Shown: positions 46,701-59,412 of the stretch, piece by piece
Layout: the number at the start of each line of letters is the position of its first letter
Position numbering within the stretch: the stretch's first letter is position 1
Source: Chenopodium formosanum
Lineage: Eukaryota; Streptophyta; Magnoliopsida; Caryophyllales; Amaranthaceae
Reading direction: 5' to 3'
Assembly (NCBI GenBank): GCA_024500155.1
Contig: CM044874.1
Span: forward strand, 71,285,795-71,349,794
DNA: 64,000 nucleotides
Translations under genes and position numbers: made by a program
The notes under the pieces: generated by a model
The model's database searches: none
What the model was told of the DNA's origin: nothing
What the model saw: the letters and a program-made list of their open reading frames with translations, nothing else

Positions 46701-47399
46701 TTAATCGGAATCAAAACCGTAATATCCATCATCGCTTCCATAAATGTCAGTAGAGTCCGATGAATTGCCCTGCTCCTCAGCTTCTCCCTCTTCATCTTCT
46801 TGCTCCTCTTCAGACTCATGTTCCTCGTTTGCTTGCACCTGTTGCTGCCCCTGCTGCCCTGCACCAGCACCCTCGCCCCCAACAGCAGGCTCATCTTCTG
46901 TTGGTTCAACAAGTGCACCAACCGTAACATCAATCACATGCTTCACCATGCTTTCATTATCGCTGATATCCATATCAGCATCCCCTGATTCAACCCCAGC
47001 ACCAAACACCAACTTTGTGCCGCTACATTGACCCCTAAACTTAGATGGCTCACCTTGAACCCCTTCAATCCTTCTCATTCTCACAGGCTCTTCATCAGTA
47101 TCACTGTCAGTATCGACTTTAATTGGAGTATCGTAGTTGCTTCCGAGTTCAGGTTCCTTACCCTTACTTTCGAGTTTTGCCTCTTCAGCCTTGCTTTTCT
47201 TTCGAGCAACCTCATCACACTTGGCTATCTGTGCATCACAATCTTTCGTAGCATCCAACATTTCATCCATCTTCTTTGACGCTTGTGCTCGCATTTCCGC
47301 CCAAGCCACATACTGACCACGGAGACTATCTTTGCGCTTCAGCAGAACATTACGGTACCAATCATCAAAGATCGTATCATTATCGCCATTTCCAGCCAT
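46701..47399 (-). CDS. acidic protein with N-terminal coiled coil, 232 aa
   Basis: Starts MAGNGDNDTIFDDWYRNVLL, followed by a helical segment to about residue 80 (AEMRAQASKKMDEMLDATK, DEVARKKSKAEEAKLESKG). The rest is highly acidic and low-complexity (VDTDSDTDEEPVRM, EESEEEQEDEEGEAEEQ-like, ending SDDGYYGFDSD). There is no enzyme motif. A clean start with AT-rich upstream sequence and an intact frame favour a real gene. It is the last gene before the Helitron 3' end and points away from it. Acidic tails of this kind occur in histone chaperones and transcription activators, but no family is recognised. Confidence 0.6.
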   Translation of the reverse strand: MAGNGDNDTIFDDWYRNVLLKRKDSLRGQYVAWAEMRAQASKKMDEMLDATKDCDAQIAKCDEVARKKSKAEEAKLESKGKEPELGSNYDTPIKVDTDSDTDEEPVRMRRIEGVQGEPSKFRGQCSGTKLVFGAGVESGDADMDISDNESMVKHVIDVTVGALVEPTEDEPAVGGEGAGAGQQGQQQVQANEEHESEEEQEDEEGEAEEQGNSSDSTDIYGSDDGYYGFDSD

Positions 47400-48639
47400 T
47401 GTAAAACTTAATTTTCAATTGAGGATGAAAGAAAGAAAATAAAGGAGGAAAGAAAACCTTTTCAACTTTCACAGAAAGGAAAATGAATTTGGGGATATAT
47501 GAAGATAATGACGACTCTTCCAATTCTTCCTGCAAACCGTCACTCACTCTTCCTAACATGTCTTTTCATTTGTCTATCATAACATGCAGAAGCACAAAAT
47601 AAGTTGCACTATTTCATACAACCCACGTGTATGAGAATACATTCGGATTATAACTTTACATATAAATAATTCAATTCCAACGATTTTAAAAATTGTTACA
47701 ATAAATTTAGCGCATAAGAAAATCAAAAACAAAACTATATTTAAACAAATTATAATTTCCCCAGCAACTTTAAAGCACTCATTTTTTTAAAAAACTCCTT
47801 TCCATAACAATAAAAGGCTTATTTTTTTTAAAACAAAACTACTTCACTTTGTGTCACTTAAAATAAATAGTCTAACATATCATATATCATATATAAAATC
47901 ATAGTGTAATTAAATGGCTTTTTTACCAATATTATCATAACATATTGTATATCATATAAGATATATATAATTGTTTTTTTTTATAATGACAACAATAGTC
48001 TCCACTACATTTATGGGATGCAAAAACACCTATCCAACCAAATACTTTGTTAAAGGCATACCTATAAATTTATCACAAAAAAATATATGTTTATAATATA
48101 TAGTTTATATAACTCCAAAAATGAAAAAAAAAAAAATGATAACAACAAATTGACTAGAATTAGATAACAACAAATTTGGCATACGTCTCGTAACTTTCTG
48201 TATTTTAGTCTACACTTGATTCAAATACAGAAATTGACTAAAATAACAACGATTTAGTACCTACGAAACTAAAATACAGAAATTGACTAAAATAACAATA
48301 GTTACTTCCTTACATTACAATTGGCAATTCATCTCAAAATTTACCTTCCAAATTTGCAAAAGCCCAAACATTGGCCCATACCACAATGACAAATAAAAAT
48401 ATACAATCTTGCTATAATTTTTTCTAAATAAAACAGACAATTATAAATTAAATAATATATCAAAGTCCATTCAACCAAATCACCTTTTCACTTCACACAA
48501 AGGATCATTATTATTACTTATTTAAAACAGCCACACAAATTTTAATCTAAACTCAACACAAATTCAAAAAACTAACACGTAAAAGGCCCACATTGTCTCA
48601 TTATATACAAGAAAAACATACGACGCTTCACACTAGCAT
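47400..48639. other. Helitron 3' subterminal region
   Basis: AT-rich; would hold the promoter of the 47399 minus-strand gene. A 30-bp block AAATACAGAAATTGACTAAA is present twice (about 48223 and 48273). No other structure is visible. Confidence 0.5.
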
Positions 48640-48669
48640 CGCGCGCGTAGCGCGCGCGGGTCCGCCTAG
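48640..48669 (+). terminator. Helitron 3' terminal hairpin and CTAG end
   Basis: The stem CGCGCGC (48640-48646) pairs with GCGCGCG (48650-48656) around a GTA loop. Then GCGGGTCCGC and the very last bases CTAG, followed by host T. This is the rolling-circle termination signal of Helitrons. Confidence 0.92.
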
Positions 48670-49776
48670 TCCACATAAAAGTATCATTATTATTTCCAAA
48701 AGGCTTTACTTGACAGCTTGTAATGTTACCAAGCTTAGGCTCCATAACCTGGGAAGCCTAACCAAAAATTTACCAGACTTCTCATCAAAGGAAATCAAAT
48801 TATCTTTGTAAGGCTTGAAGATGTTATGGCTATTATCACTTGAACCTCCTTTAGACCATACCCTCCACGGGTTGTTGTCGTTGTCGCCGCCATCCTTACT
48901 CATGATCCCCGTACGCAGCTACTCTTGAGCAATACACCAAAGATGGCTAACGATTCACCAAACACGAAAAGATACTTAAGCATTTCTATTGGAGAGTCTG
49001 GAAGTTTTACACAGCTAATTTTCTCCGTACTAAAATCAAAGGAATAAACAAAGGGATATGGATTATATTCTTCTCCATTATACTTATACACCATCCAATA
49101 TGCAGCCCCTTTTAAATACACGTAACACCCTGAATCAAATGCAAGTATGATCATTGAGTGAATAAACTGCAATCGAAGATGACAATTTATGTTGATCCAT
49201 TTTATCTTTTCTAAAAACAACCACCCTAAAATCATTACACGAAGAGACGAACCCCAATACAACTTTGGCGCAGCCCAAAATTGGGTACGGTGGAAGTGTC
49301 AAGGCCTTTCTTATAGAAGGGTTGCACAACGTCATAGTAATACTTTTTAAATAATCATAAACACGATAGTTATTCCTTCTCAACAATAACAACCCGTGAC
49401 AACTCCCCACAATAACAGACCACGACAACTCCCTACAATATTGTACATTAGTGCCAACACGTTGTGGTAGTTTTCTAAATTTGAGCGGTAAGTGTACATC
49501 CCCTATCTCCATCACCATATAGTTTTTTAGTGGGACAAATTCTTTCCAATACTAGTATAATAGGCTTAGTAAAATTATTCTTGTATAGTTTAAGGTGTTT
49601 AGAATAAATAAAATATGATTAATCAATAATTGAGCGCCATTGTTTACATACACACCTGAATCTTAACAAGGTTGCCACCGGCAGCCTTGCAAATATCTCC
49701 GTCCATAACTCCGGCGCTAATCACTTGTTCTCTGGCCACTTTCCGACACCTTGACGTCTCCTTTTCCGGCAACCCA
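48670..49776 (-). pseudogene. F-box protein gene, copy 2, main part
   Basis: Homologous throughout to copy 1. The start ATG (49774-49776) is followed by MGCRKRRRQGVGKWPENK and a TGA where copy 1 has Trp. A second stop (TAA) replaces a Ser codon in the F-box near 49620. Further down, readable stretches include GSCHGLLLLRR, LCNPSIRKALTLPP, LGFVSSCNDFRVVVF, YNGEEYNPYPFVYSFDF and NPWRVWSKGG, spread over three frames. A short tandem duplication (CGACAACTCCC-type) lies at 49395-49440. A 7-bp loss near 48685-48700 shifts the frame relative to copy 1. The last codons are on the far side of the Helitron (20940-21021). It is not translatable as an F-box protein. Confidence 0.88.
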
Positions 49777-51066
49777 TTGAAGATTTACTAATGAGTTTGT
49801 GGTAAACGTATAGCATATTAATGATATTAACAATTTAACATACTAGATCTTTCTAATGTGATGAAGGAGCATATATCATTATATCCTATCACCTCATAAC
49901 TTTCCATAAGATATTATTCAATTATTCTCTAAACACTAATTATTCTAAAGATATATTTTCTTACTTCGTATATATCAATGTGAATTGGAAAAATTAACAT
50001 AGATAACTTATATAGGTATTTTCTTAAAAGATTATTCCAAAACAATTTAAAAAATGGATTTATTTTAAGAACAAATATGCCCTTGTATTGCGAGAAGAGC
50101 TTTTTTATTTCGGTTTTTTTGGTCCGTGAGAGTGAGGGGGAACTGGGGAAGGATAAGGGATCCCCACCCTCAAAGAGTCAAAGTGTCCTTAATGGGGATT
50201 GAACCCCCAACCTTAAGAAGAGCCTCTTTTTTATACCACGCTCTACAACAAATGAATTGCATTAAAAAAATATATACATAGTAAAATTATACTAGGATAC
50301 ATGTTCGAAAATTTTGTTTTTAACTATTCACCTTTCTTTTGTTACTCCCTCCATTTTTAACTACTTGTTCCATTTCTTCATACGGAAGTTTTTGGAGAAA
50401 TTTGAAAAAAAAAAAAAAAAAAATATGAAGGTAGTGTGTTAGATGAAAGAATAAAAAAAATTGTTAAAAGTAAAAGTGGTGTAGAGAATATGAAATTAAT
50501 AAAATATGATTTATTTTGAGTCAACGAGGTGAGAAAAATAAATTAAATACTTGTAAAAGCTTCCCAAATAAGCAAGTATTTAAAAACAGAGTATTTCCTT
50601 TAAAAAAACTGGAGCATAGGTATAAATTTGAGGCAAATTTTCAGGTCTCATAAGCCATGAAATCATTGTTCATTCAAAAGCACCACTTTTTCATGAGCTC
50701 AATTAAATAGAATAGGTCTTGAATTCGGTGAATATAGCTAATATAATCGGGATAATGCGCTGTATGTGTGACCTATTATGGAATTATATTGAACTCTGAC
50801 ACACAAACAGCATATTAGGACGACACTAGATGCTCAACAATGTAGTATGAAAGACCTCCAAACAAAATTCCGATGATCATTGAAAAAAGTCGGCATTGAA
50901 GCCACAACGGTTAAAACACAGAGTTCCTTCTTTAGCACGGACTATTAAAGATACTTTCAAAGTTCAAACACGATATTAAGTATGACCCTAACAAAATTCA
51001 AACTATTCAATCTAAACACCAAAATCACTAGAAATGTAAATAGGGCTACAAAGAGCAGACGCACAC
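49777..51066. other. intergenic
   Basis: AT-rich region between F-box copy 2 and the uL14 gene. A SINE-like fragment lies at 50101-50215, and a weak Stowaway-type pair (TACTCCCTCCATTTTTAACT near 50345 and the inverse near 50590) may be an old MITE. No gene is seen. Confidence 0.45.
50101..50215 (-). mobile_element. 5'-truncated SINE-like fragment
   Basis: Flanked by the 8-bp direct repeat AGAAGAGC (50093-50100 and 50216-50223). On the minus strand it begins with a pol III B-box-like GGGGGTTCAATCCCC and ends A-rich (CCAAAAAAACCGAAATAAAA). The A box is missing, so it is truncated. Confidence 0.4.
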
Positions 51067-53411
<2,345 letters not shown>

Positions 53412-53879
53412 TGTTGCTGCTGGGTTTCTCCCACTCTCTCTCTTTGTTTTTGTATGGAGTGATTTGAAGGAGGAGAAAGAGGCGTTTTATGTTAGGGTTT
53501 TTTTGAGGGGTTTTTTTTGGTGGGCTGGATTTTGGTACTTGCTAATTTGCTAGTGAATCATTTTGCCGAGCATTTGTCAAATTGGGTCAATGGGTGGGTG
53601 GGTTAAGTGTAAGTCGGATCTTGTTGGTTCGGGTCATATTGTGGATTTGGATTGTGTAATTTGTGTTGAAGTAATGTATTCATATGTGCATTGAACTTTT
53701 CTTTTCTTTTTTTTTTTTTTTTTTTTTTTTTTGGAAAGAATGTGCATTGAACTTGAGGAATGAGGAGTAAAGGGATTGTTAGTCCCTCCATCCTCCCCAT
53801 GTGTAATAGGGGTTCCATTCCTCATCTTCCCCACTCTCTCATTTATCTTTCGTTTGCGATCATCTTTGTCAATAATGTA

Positions 53880-54064
53880 TACTTCCTCCGTTCCTATATG
53901 TTCTTTTCATTTTGACTGTGCATGTTTGTCAATGCAAAACTTTGACCATAAATATTGTTAGTTGCTCATTAATGAAAAATATAACAATTGAACATCAATA
54001 AACTATTTATTTAGATGAATAAAATAATATCAAATGGGAATAACGTATAGGGACTAAGGGGGTA
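53880..54064. mobile_element. Stowaway-like MITE between two divergent genes
   Basis: The ends TACTTCCTCCGTTCCTATA and the inverse TATAGGGACTAAGGGGGTA enclose an AT-rich interior. It lies in the shared upstream region of RPL23 and the reductase gene. Confidence 0.55.
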
Positions 54065-54314
54065 CTAAATACTAATATACGTAGTACTTGTTGTCAAGAA
54101 TAGTCATGAGTCTTACTCTCTCTAAGTTTCACATATCCCCTAAATACAATATAGTTTTTTAATCATAAAATAAAAACAATACAAAATCAAACTAAATTCT
54201 TGTATTCAAACACAATACAAAATATCCACTAAAATTATTTAAAAGTAACACCATATCAACAATGTTACTCAATTAAGATAGAGAAAGAAGGTCTTTCAAA
54301 AAAAAAAAAAAAAG

Positions 54315-54712
54315 AGAAAGAAGGAGAACGTTGGTTGGGAGGCTGCAATGGCTGAAGCGGGGACTGCAAGCCTGCGAGATATGGTCTAATACTTGCTCGA
54401 AGGTCGGGTTTCCAGAGGATTATGTTGGGAGAATGATGCTTTGACTTTGGTACAGGCAATCCAACGCAAACAAAAGGGAGCAGCTCCTATTTCCTTATTT
54501 ATGAGGACATTCTAAAGTCTGGTATGTTTTTTTAATCATTTTACTTGTAAGCATGTTAAACGTTCGCGTAATACTGTAACTCACTTGGTTGCTAGATGGG
54601 ACACAAACTCCTTTTGGAGCGTGTATGTATTAACTCTTTTTTCCAAAGCGTACAAACTTTGACGAAACTTGATTTATCTTAATATAATTCCATACATTTC
54701 CTAAAAAAAAAA
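54315..54712 (+). mobile_element. LINE 3' end with RNase H remnant
   Basis: Broken translation shows ENDALTLVQAIQRKQKGAAP followed by CKHVKRSRNTVTHLVARWD, the pattern of the RNase H-like domain at the end of plant LINE ORF2. It then ends with TTAATATAATTCCATACATT and a poly-A run (54703-54712). Stops interrupt the frame. It is 5'-truncated, as is typical for LINEs. Confidence 0.65.
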
Positions 54713-54881
54713 GATAAAATATACTTTCCGTTATGAATGCATTTTTATAATCCCATAAAATATGCTAATCATCCAATGATTCCAATCTACCAAGAGTCTA
54801 GGAGACTTCTTAAGTTAGAACAAAAGATAAAAAAACCCAATTGAACACCAAACTAAAACACCAAAAAAAAATCTCAAAACA

Positions 54882-57765
54882 ATGTCCACTACTTTCCTCC
54901 AATCTCCACCATTTCTCACCACCAAAATCACCACCACTAAAACCACCAATCCCCAACATCTCCGCCGCAACTTCCGCCCTATAAACTCCCTCAACCGCCC
55001 CACAACACCACCAACTTCAACCACCCCAAACAATGTCCAAACTCTCCTCACCAACCTTACAAAACTCCTATGGTCCAAAACCCTTCCACCCCAACTCCTC
55101 ATCTCCACCGTCCGTTCAATCTGGACCACCACGTGGCTTCTTATGATGTCCCAACTCGCCCCTTCTGACCCCACTGGTAGTTACTCAAGACCCACCTCCC
55201 AATTTCGCGCCAAAATCAACAACCTTTCCCGCCATAACCTAACTACCCTCCATCTCTATGTGGGTCTTCCTTGTCCTTGGGCTCATAGGACCCTCATTGT
55301 TAGGGCTCTAAAGGGTCTTGAGGAGGTGGTTCCGGTGTCGGTTGCGTCGCCGGGTGTGGATGGGTTGTGGGTTTTTGATGGGGTGATGGGAACTGATGAT
55401 AATGCTAATGGGTGTAAAACTTTGAAGGAGGTTTATAAGCTTAGGAAAGAGGGGTATGATGGGAGGTCTACTGTGCCTATGTTGTGGGATGTGGAAAAGA
55501 AGGAGGTTGTGTGTAATGAGAGTTATGATATTGTTCAATTGCTTAATTCTGGGTTTAATGAATTGGCCAAGAATCCGGGTTTGGACCTCGAACCTCCCTC
55601 GTTGAGGGGGAGGATTGAGGAGTGGAATCGCGTTATTTATCCTTATGTGAACAATGGGGTTTATAGGTAATCATCTATCTTTGCCTTGAAGTTATATATG
55701 CTATAGGAGTTGTTTTGTTAATTGTTTGATATTTGTCTTAATGTTCAGTGATGGGGTCTATAGGTGATTGTCTATACTTGTATTTGTAATAGTTGGTAGT
55801 TAATTTGGTTTGCTACTTTGCTTCTTGTGTAGTTGTGTTATTGATAGACTATTGCTAAATTGAGTAATGATCAATGAATTTAGACCATTTAGTTGGCAGT
55901 GTTTTGTGATTAGTATGTACTGTGAGGGGATAGAATGCATATTGATATCAGGATGATGTATTTTATGGATTAGGTGTGGGTTTGCTCAAACTCAAGAGGC
56001 TTATGATGCAGCTGTGAGTGACTTGTTTGGCACACTAGACACATTAGAGGATCATTTGGAGCATTCCCGATACCTTTGTGGAGATTCATTGACAATTGCT
56101 GATGTCTGCTTGTTCACTACCTTAATCAGATTTGATCTTGTTTATAATGTTATGTTCAAGTGCACAAAGAAAAAGATAGTTGAGTATACCAATCTTCATG
56201 CATATATGCGAGACATTTATCAGGTAGCATTACTCTTCCCTTTTTCATTATTCGTTGATTCTTGACTTCTTGTGATGCTTATTTTTCTGGTATAGTGTAG
56301 ATCAACCTTTTTTCCTGATACATTTCGATGCATTGATTGAGCCCATGCAGTGAGATATACAAGCAATGTGTGTTCTTTTTCACTTCGTTGTATTTGAATT
56401 TGAATGGCGGCATAATTCCTTAAGTTCTTACTTCCTAATTTCACAAAAGAATTTTTTTTTTTTTTTTTTTTGACGGGCACAAAAGAAGAATAAGTTTCAA
56501 GACTGTCAACTTTTGGCAATTGATGGGTTTGTGAGTTCGTGTAGATCAGAGTGCTTAATGTTTGAACCACTTAAGCAAATAGGTTCTACATGATCAGAGT
56601 TCAAATACGCAACTTATCAAATAGAGATTTTTGCTGCTATAAGTCAAATGAATGGTTAATGATTTTGGCTGCGTACATCATAGTAAACAAGGAAAATACT
56701 AGATTTGATTGACAAAGTAATTAGGTAACCAAGCCTAGCAAGTCCAGGCATTTTGGTTTGACCACCTCCAATGCAGCTTGAAATGGACAATCTATCAGGG
56801 TAGTGATTTACTGATTTAATACTCTTATTCATTTTGTGGAAACATGTATGTGGGAAATCTTGGAGCCTGGACTCCTCTAGATCTCTGACTAATTTTTCTG
56901 TTTACATGTACTTCAAAATCTATATTCATCTCCTCAAATGTGTTTTCCTGCCATGTTCACAACAGCCAGAATCTAATATTTTGCTCCACTCTTCCTGCTT
57001 TATTAGGTTCTCAACTTCTTAGAGTAGGAATTTACCCGTACATCCAATTAATTCTTCTAGCGAGAATGTACTTTTGAAGGGAAAACAGCTAGGATGGCCA
57101 TTGCACATCTAAGATTGAATAGTGATGCAAGAGCACTTACCCTGAAGGTTTACTTAAGACCAATGTTACGCTTGTTGCTTAATATCCCCTTCTTCCCAAA
57201 TACATTGCCCCATCTACCAAAATTGATGTCCCTAAACCCCATACCCCCTATCTGATAACTGTGGTAAGTTTTCCTACTAGCACCCTACTCGCTCTCTCTA
57301 TTTATCTCCTCGTCTATAATTGTCCCCACCCAGCTAAATTTTTTCTTGGTTCTTAATAATTGGGTTTGGGGCAATTTTATTAGGGAATGAGAGAACTCTA
57401 GTTACACCTGTGAATCATGGCCATGCTGAGTCATGCCATGCATTTTTCTTACACCCCATGCCAGTATGTCACAATATTCATTATGCTAAACTAACATTTG
57501 AATATTCTGTTAAATGTTTAAGGTAGTGATAATGTTTTAGTGTCAGTTAGCTTAATGGGATCTCTCTAATAATATGCAATAAGGCGATACTTCATTAGCT
57601 TACCAATGAGTGTTGAATGAAGTTATTCTCTTGTCTCTATTCTTAGTTGGGAATTTGTGACCTATCCTTTCTTTCTGCTCCCGCTTCTTCCTCCTCCTCC
57701 CCTCCTCCTCCTCCTCTTCTTCATCTTCTCTCTCTCTCTCCCTCCCTCCCTCTCCCTCCCTCCCT

Positions 57766-57816
<51 letters not shown>

Positions 57817-57879
57817 CCTCTCTCTCCCTCCCTCCCTCCCTCCCTCCCTCTCTCTCCCTCCCTCCCTCCCTCCCTCCCT

Positions 57880-57950
<71 letters not shown>

Positions 57951-59412
57951 CCGAGTTGACCTTCATGAGACTTCTTACGTGTTTTGGAATGAGGACCTGC
58001 TTGGAAGAAAGAATTCATGGTGTCCAGAGTCTCCAGACATACATTCAGATGCCACTTTATATTCTGTCTGCGACTGCATCTCTTTTTCCGAGTTGACCTT
58101 CATGAGACTTCTTACGTGTTTTGGAATGAGGACCTGCTTGGAAGAAAGAATTCATGGTGTCCAGAGTCTCCAGACATACATTCAGATGCCACTTTATATT
58201 CTGTCTGCGACTGCATCTCTTCCAGATTAATTAACTGTTTTGAACTGACTTAGATTGAATAATTTTGATGAAATTTAAACAAGGAAGAAGAGCTTTGATC
58301 AGTAGAATAAAAAAATTACAGCAAACAGAAGATAGGTTTCAAGCACTTGAGTGGTTTGGTAACTCCCTAGAACTAAGTGCTTTTCACTGTATTTCCCATG
58401 CTCTCCGCCTCTCTAATCTTCAGTATTTATAGAACAAAGCCAACAAACTAACCCCTTGCTTCCTCTCCAAGCTAATCCTAACAGATTTACTATGCACTAC
58501 CAATATTACCCCTCCATTTACGTCGGTTCGTTGCATCAACAGCGATAAAATTAGATTAGTGCACCTAGAAGACACAATATATAATACTTTCTTAAGTATC
58601 ACCTGTATGCTATGCTTTACATGTTTCTTTCAAACCACTTACGTAAAGCAATTTTGCTCGATTTTTTTTAATCAGTAAAATTCTTATGGTCGTGCCTTAG
58701 CGGTACCCTAAGGCATGCAACAAAAATAAGGGTGTAATTGTGTAAACTCCTACTCCGTGCATGTAACTAGACATTTTTCATTCTTTAATATATAGCACCA
58801 TATTGGATGTCAGTGATTTTTTGTTAGTACATCACATCAAGACTATTAAAAGCTATAATGATGATACTGAAGAAGCAAATCATCACGTAGGTCAGTTTAT
58901 ATTTTTTTTCATTTTTTTTGAAATATATGGATGCTATATAACAACTGGATTGTGAAAATACTGATATGTACTTTCTGAGTTCTATGGCTACTATATTGGC
59001 TGATTCTTGAACATATGGTCTAGTATTCTATGTTCAGAAGTGCACATATTGATAATCATATCAGCTTAATCATTACTTGCATGATCAGTTTGGAATCATT
59101 TTTGCTGTTGTTCTTGCTTACCTTTCATTCAATTTTCTTGTTTTTCTATGTCTAGGGAGGGGGAGGCCCAGAGGGGTGTTCTGTGCATATACTAATGCTT
59201 ATATGATACATTGCGTGCAGATTCCAAAAGTCGCAGAAACTTGCAATTTAAAAGCTATGATGGATGGCTACTACAATTTCCTGTTTCCACTGAATCCAGG
59301 AAATATTCGGCCTATTACGCCATCTGGTTGTGAGCATGAAGCTCTCTCAAGACCGCACAATAGGGAATTACTATCATCGGCTGATGAAAGCTTGCAGACT
59401 ATTATATCTTGA
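54882..59412 (+). CDS. glutathionyl-hydroquinone reductase (GST xi class, ECM4/YqjG-like), plastid-type
   Basis: Three exons, 54882-55666, 55974-56223 and 59221-59412, join in frame to 408 residues. The first 60 residues are Ser/Thr/Pro-rich and basic with few acids, as in a chloroplast transit peptide. The thioredoxin-like domain follows, with the catalytic motif CPWAHR (Cys about residue 131), VPMLWD, and NESYDIVQLLN. The C-terminal helical domain includes RIEEWNRVIYPYVNNGVYRCG, CGDSLTIADVCLFTTLIRFD and NLHAYMRDIYQIPKVAETC. Enzymes of this family reduce glutathionyl-quinones to hydroquinones by a Cys-dependent thiol transfer. The length and domain order fit plant members. Intron 2 is 3.0 kb and holds a CT microsatellite and a 137-bp tandem duplication. 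The upstream region is shared with RPL23. Confidence 0.92.
57721..57950 (+). repeat. (CT)n/(CCCT)n microsatellite in reductase intron 2
   Basis: About 230 bp of alternating CTCTCT and CCCTCCCT blocks. All long frames here are simple-repeat translations. Confidence 0.95.
57951..58224 (+). repeat. 137-bp tandem duplication in reductase intron 2
   Basis: Two almost identical copies (57951-58087 and 58088-58224), each beginning CCGAGTTGACCTTCATGAG and ending with CTGCATCTC, directly follow the microsatellite. Confidence 0.9.

Larger units (their letters stand above)
21022..48669 (+). mobile_element. giant Helitron, 27.6 kb, inserted in F-box copy 2
   Basis: The 5' end is TCCTTACCCTATAAAAGC directly after host A (21021). 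The 3' end is a perfect 7-bp-stem GC hairpin (48640-48656) followed 9 bases later by CTAG (48666-48669) and host T (48670). The F-box paralogue supplies an empty site, so both ends are fixed to the base. Inside are, in order: a dsRNA-binding-like gene, RepHel (broken, with a nested hAT), a small antisense ORF, an RPA70-like gene, another antisense ORF, a PF04195-like gene, a further antisense ORF, a copia remnant, and a last acidic antisense ORF. Helitrons move as rolling circles using Rep (HUH nuclease) and helicase; this copy cannot make a full RepHel. It is large compared with many autonomous plant Helitrons. Confidence 0.9.

Noticed and set aside
54815..55174. 119-codon minus-strand frame with hydrophobic valine-rich stretch
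   Set aside because: It is antisense to exon 1 of the reductase, whose frame has clear family motifs.
57662..58018. Long frames on both strands rich in Arg-Glu or Ser-Leu-Pro
   Set aside because: They are translations of the CT/CCCT microsatellite in a reductase intron.
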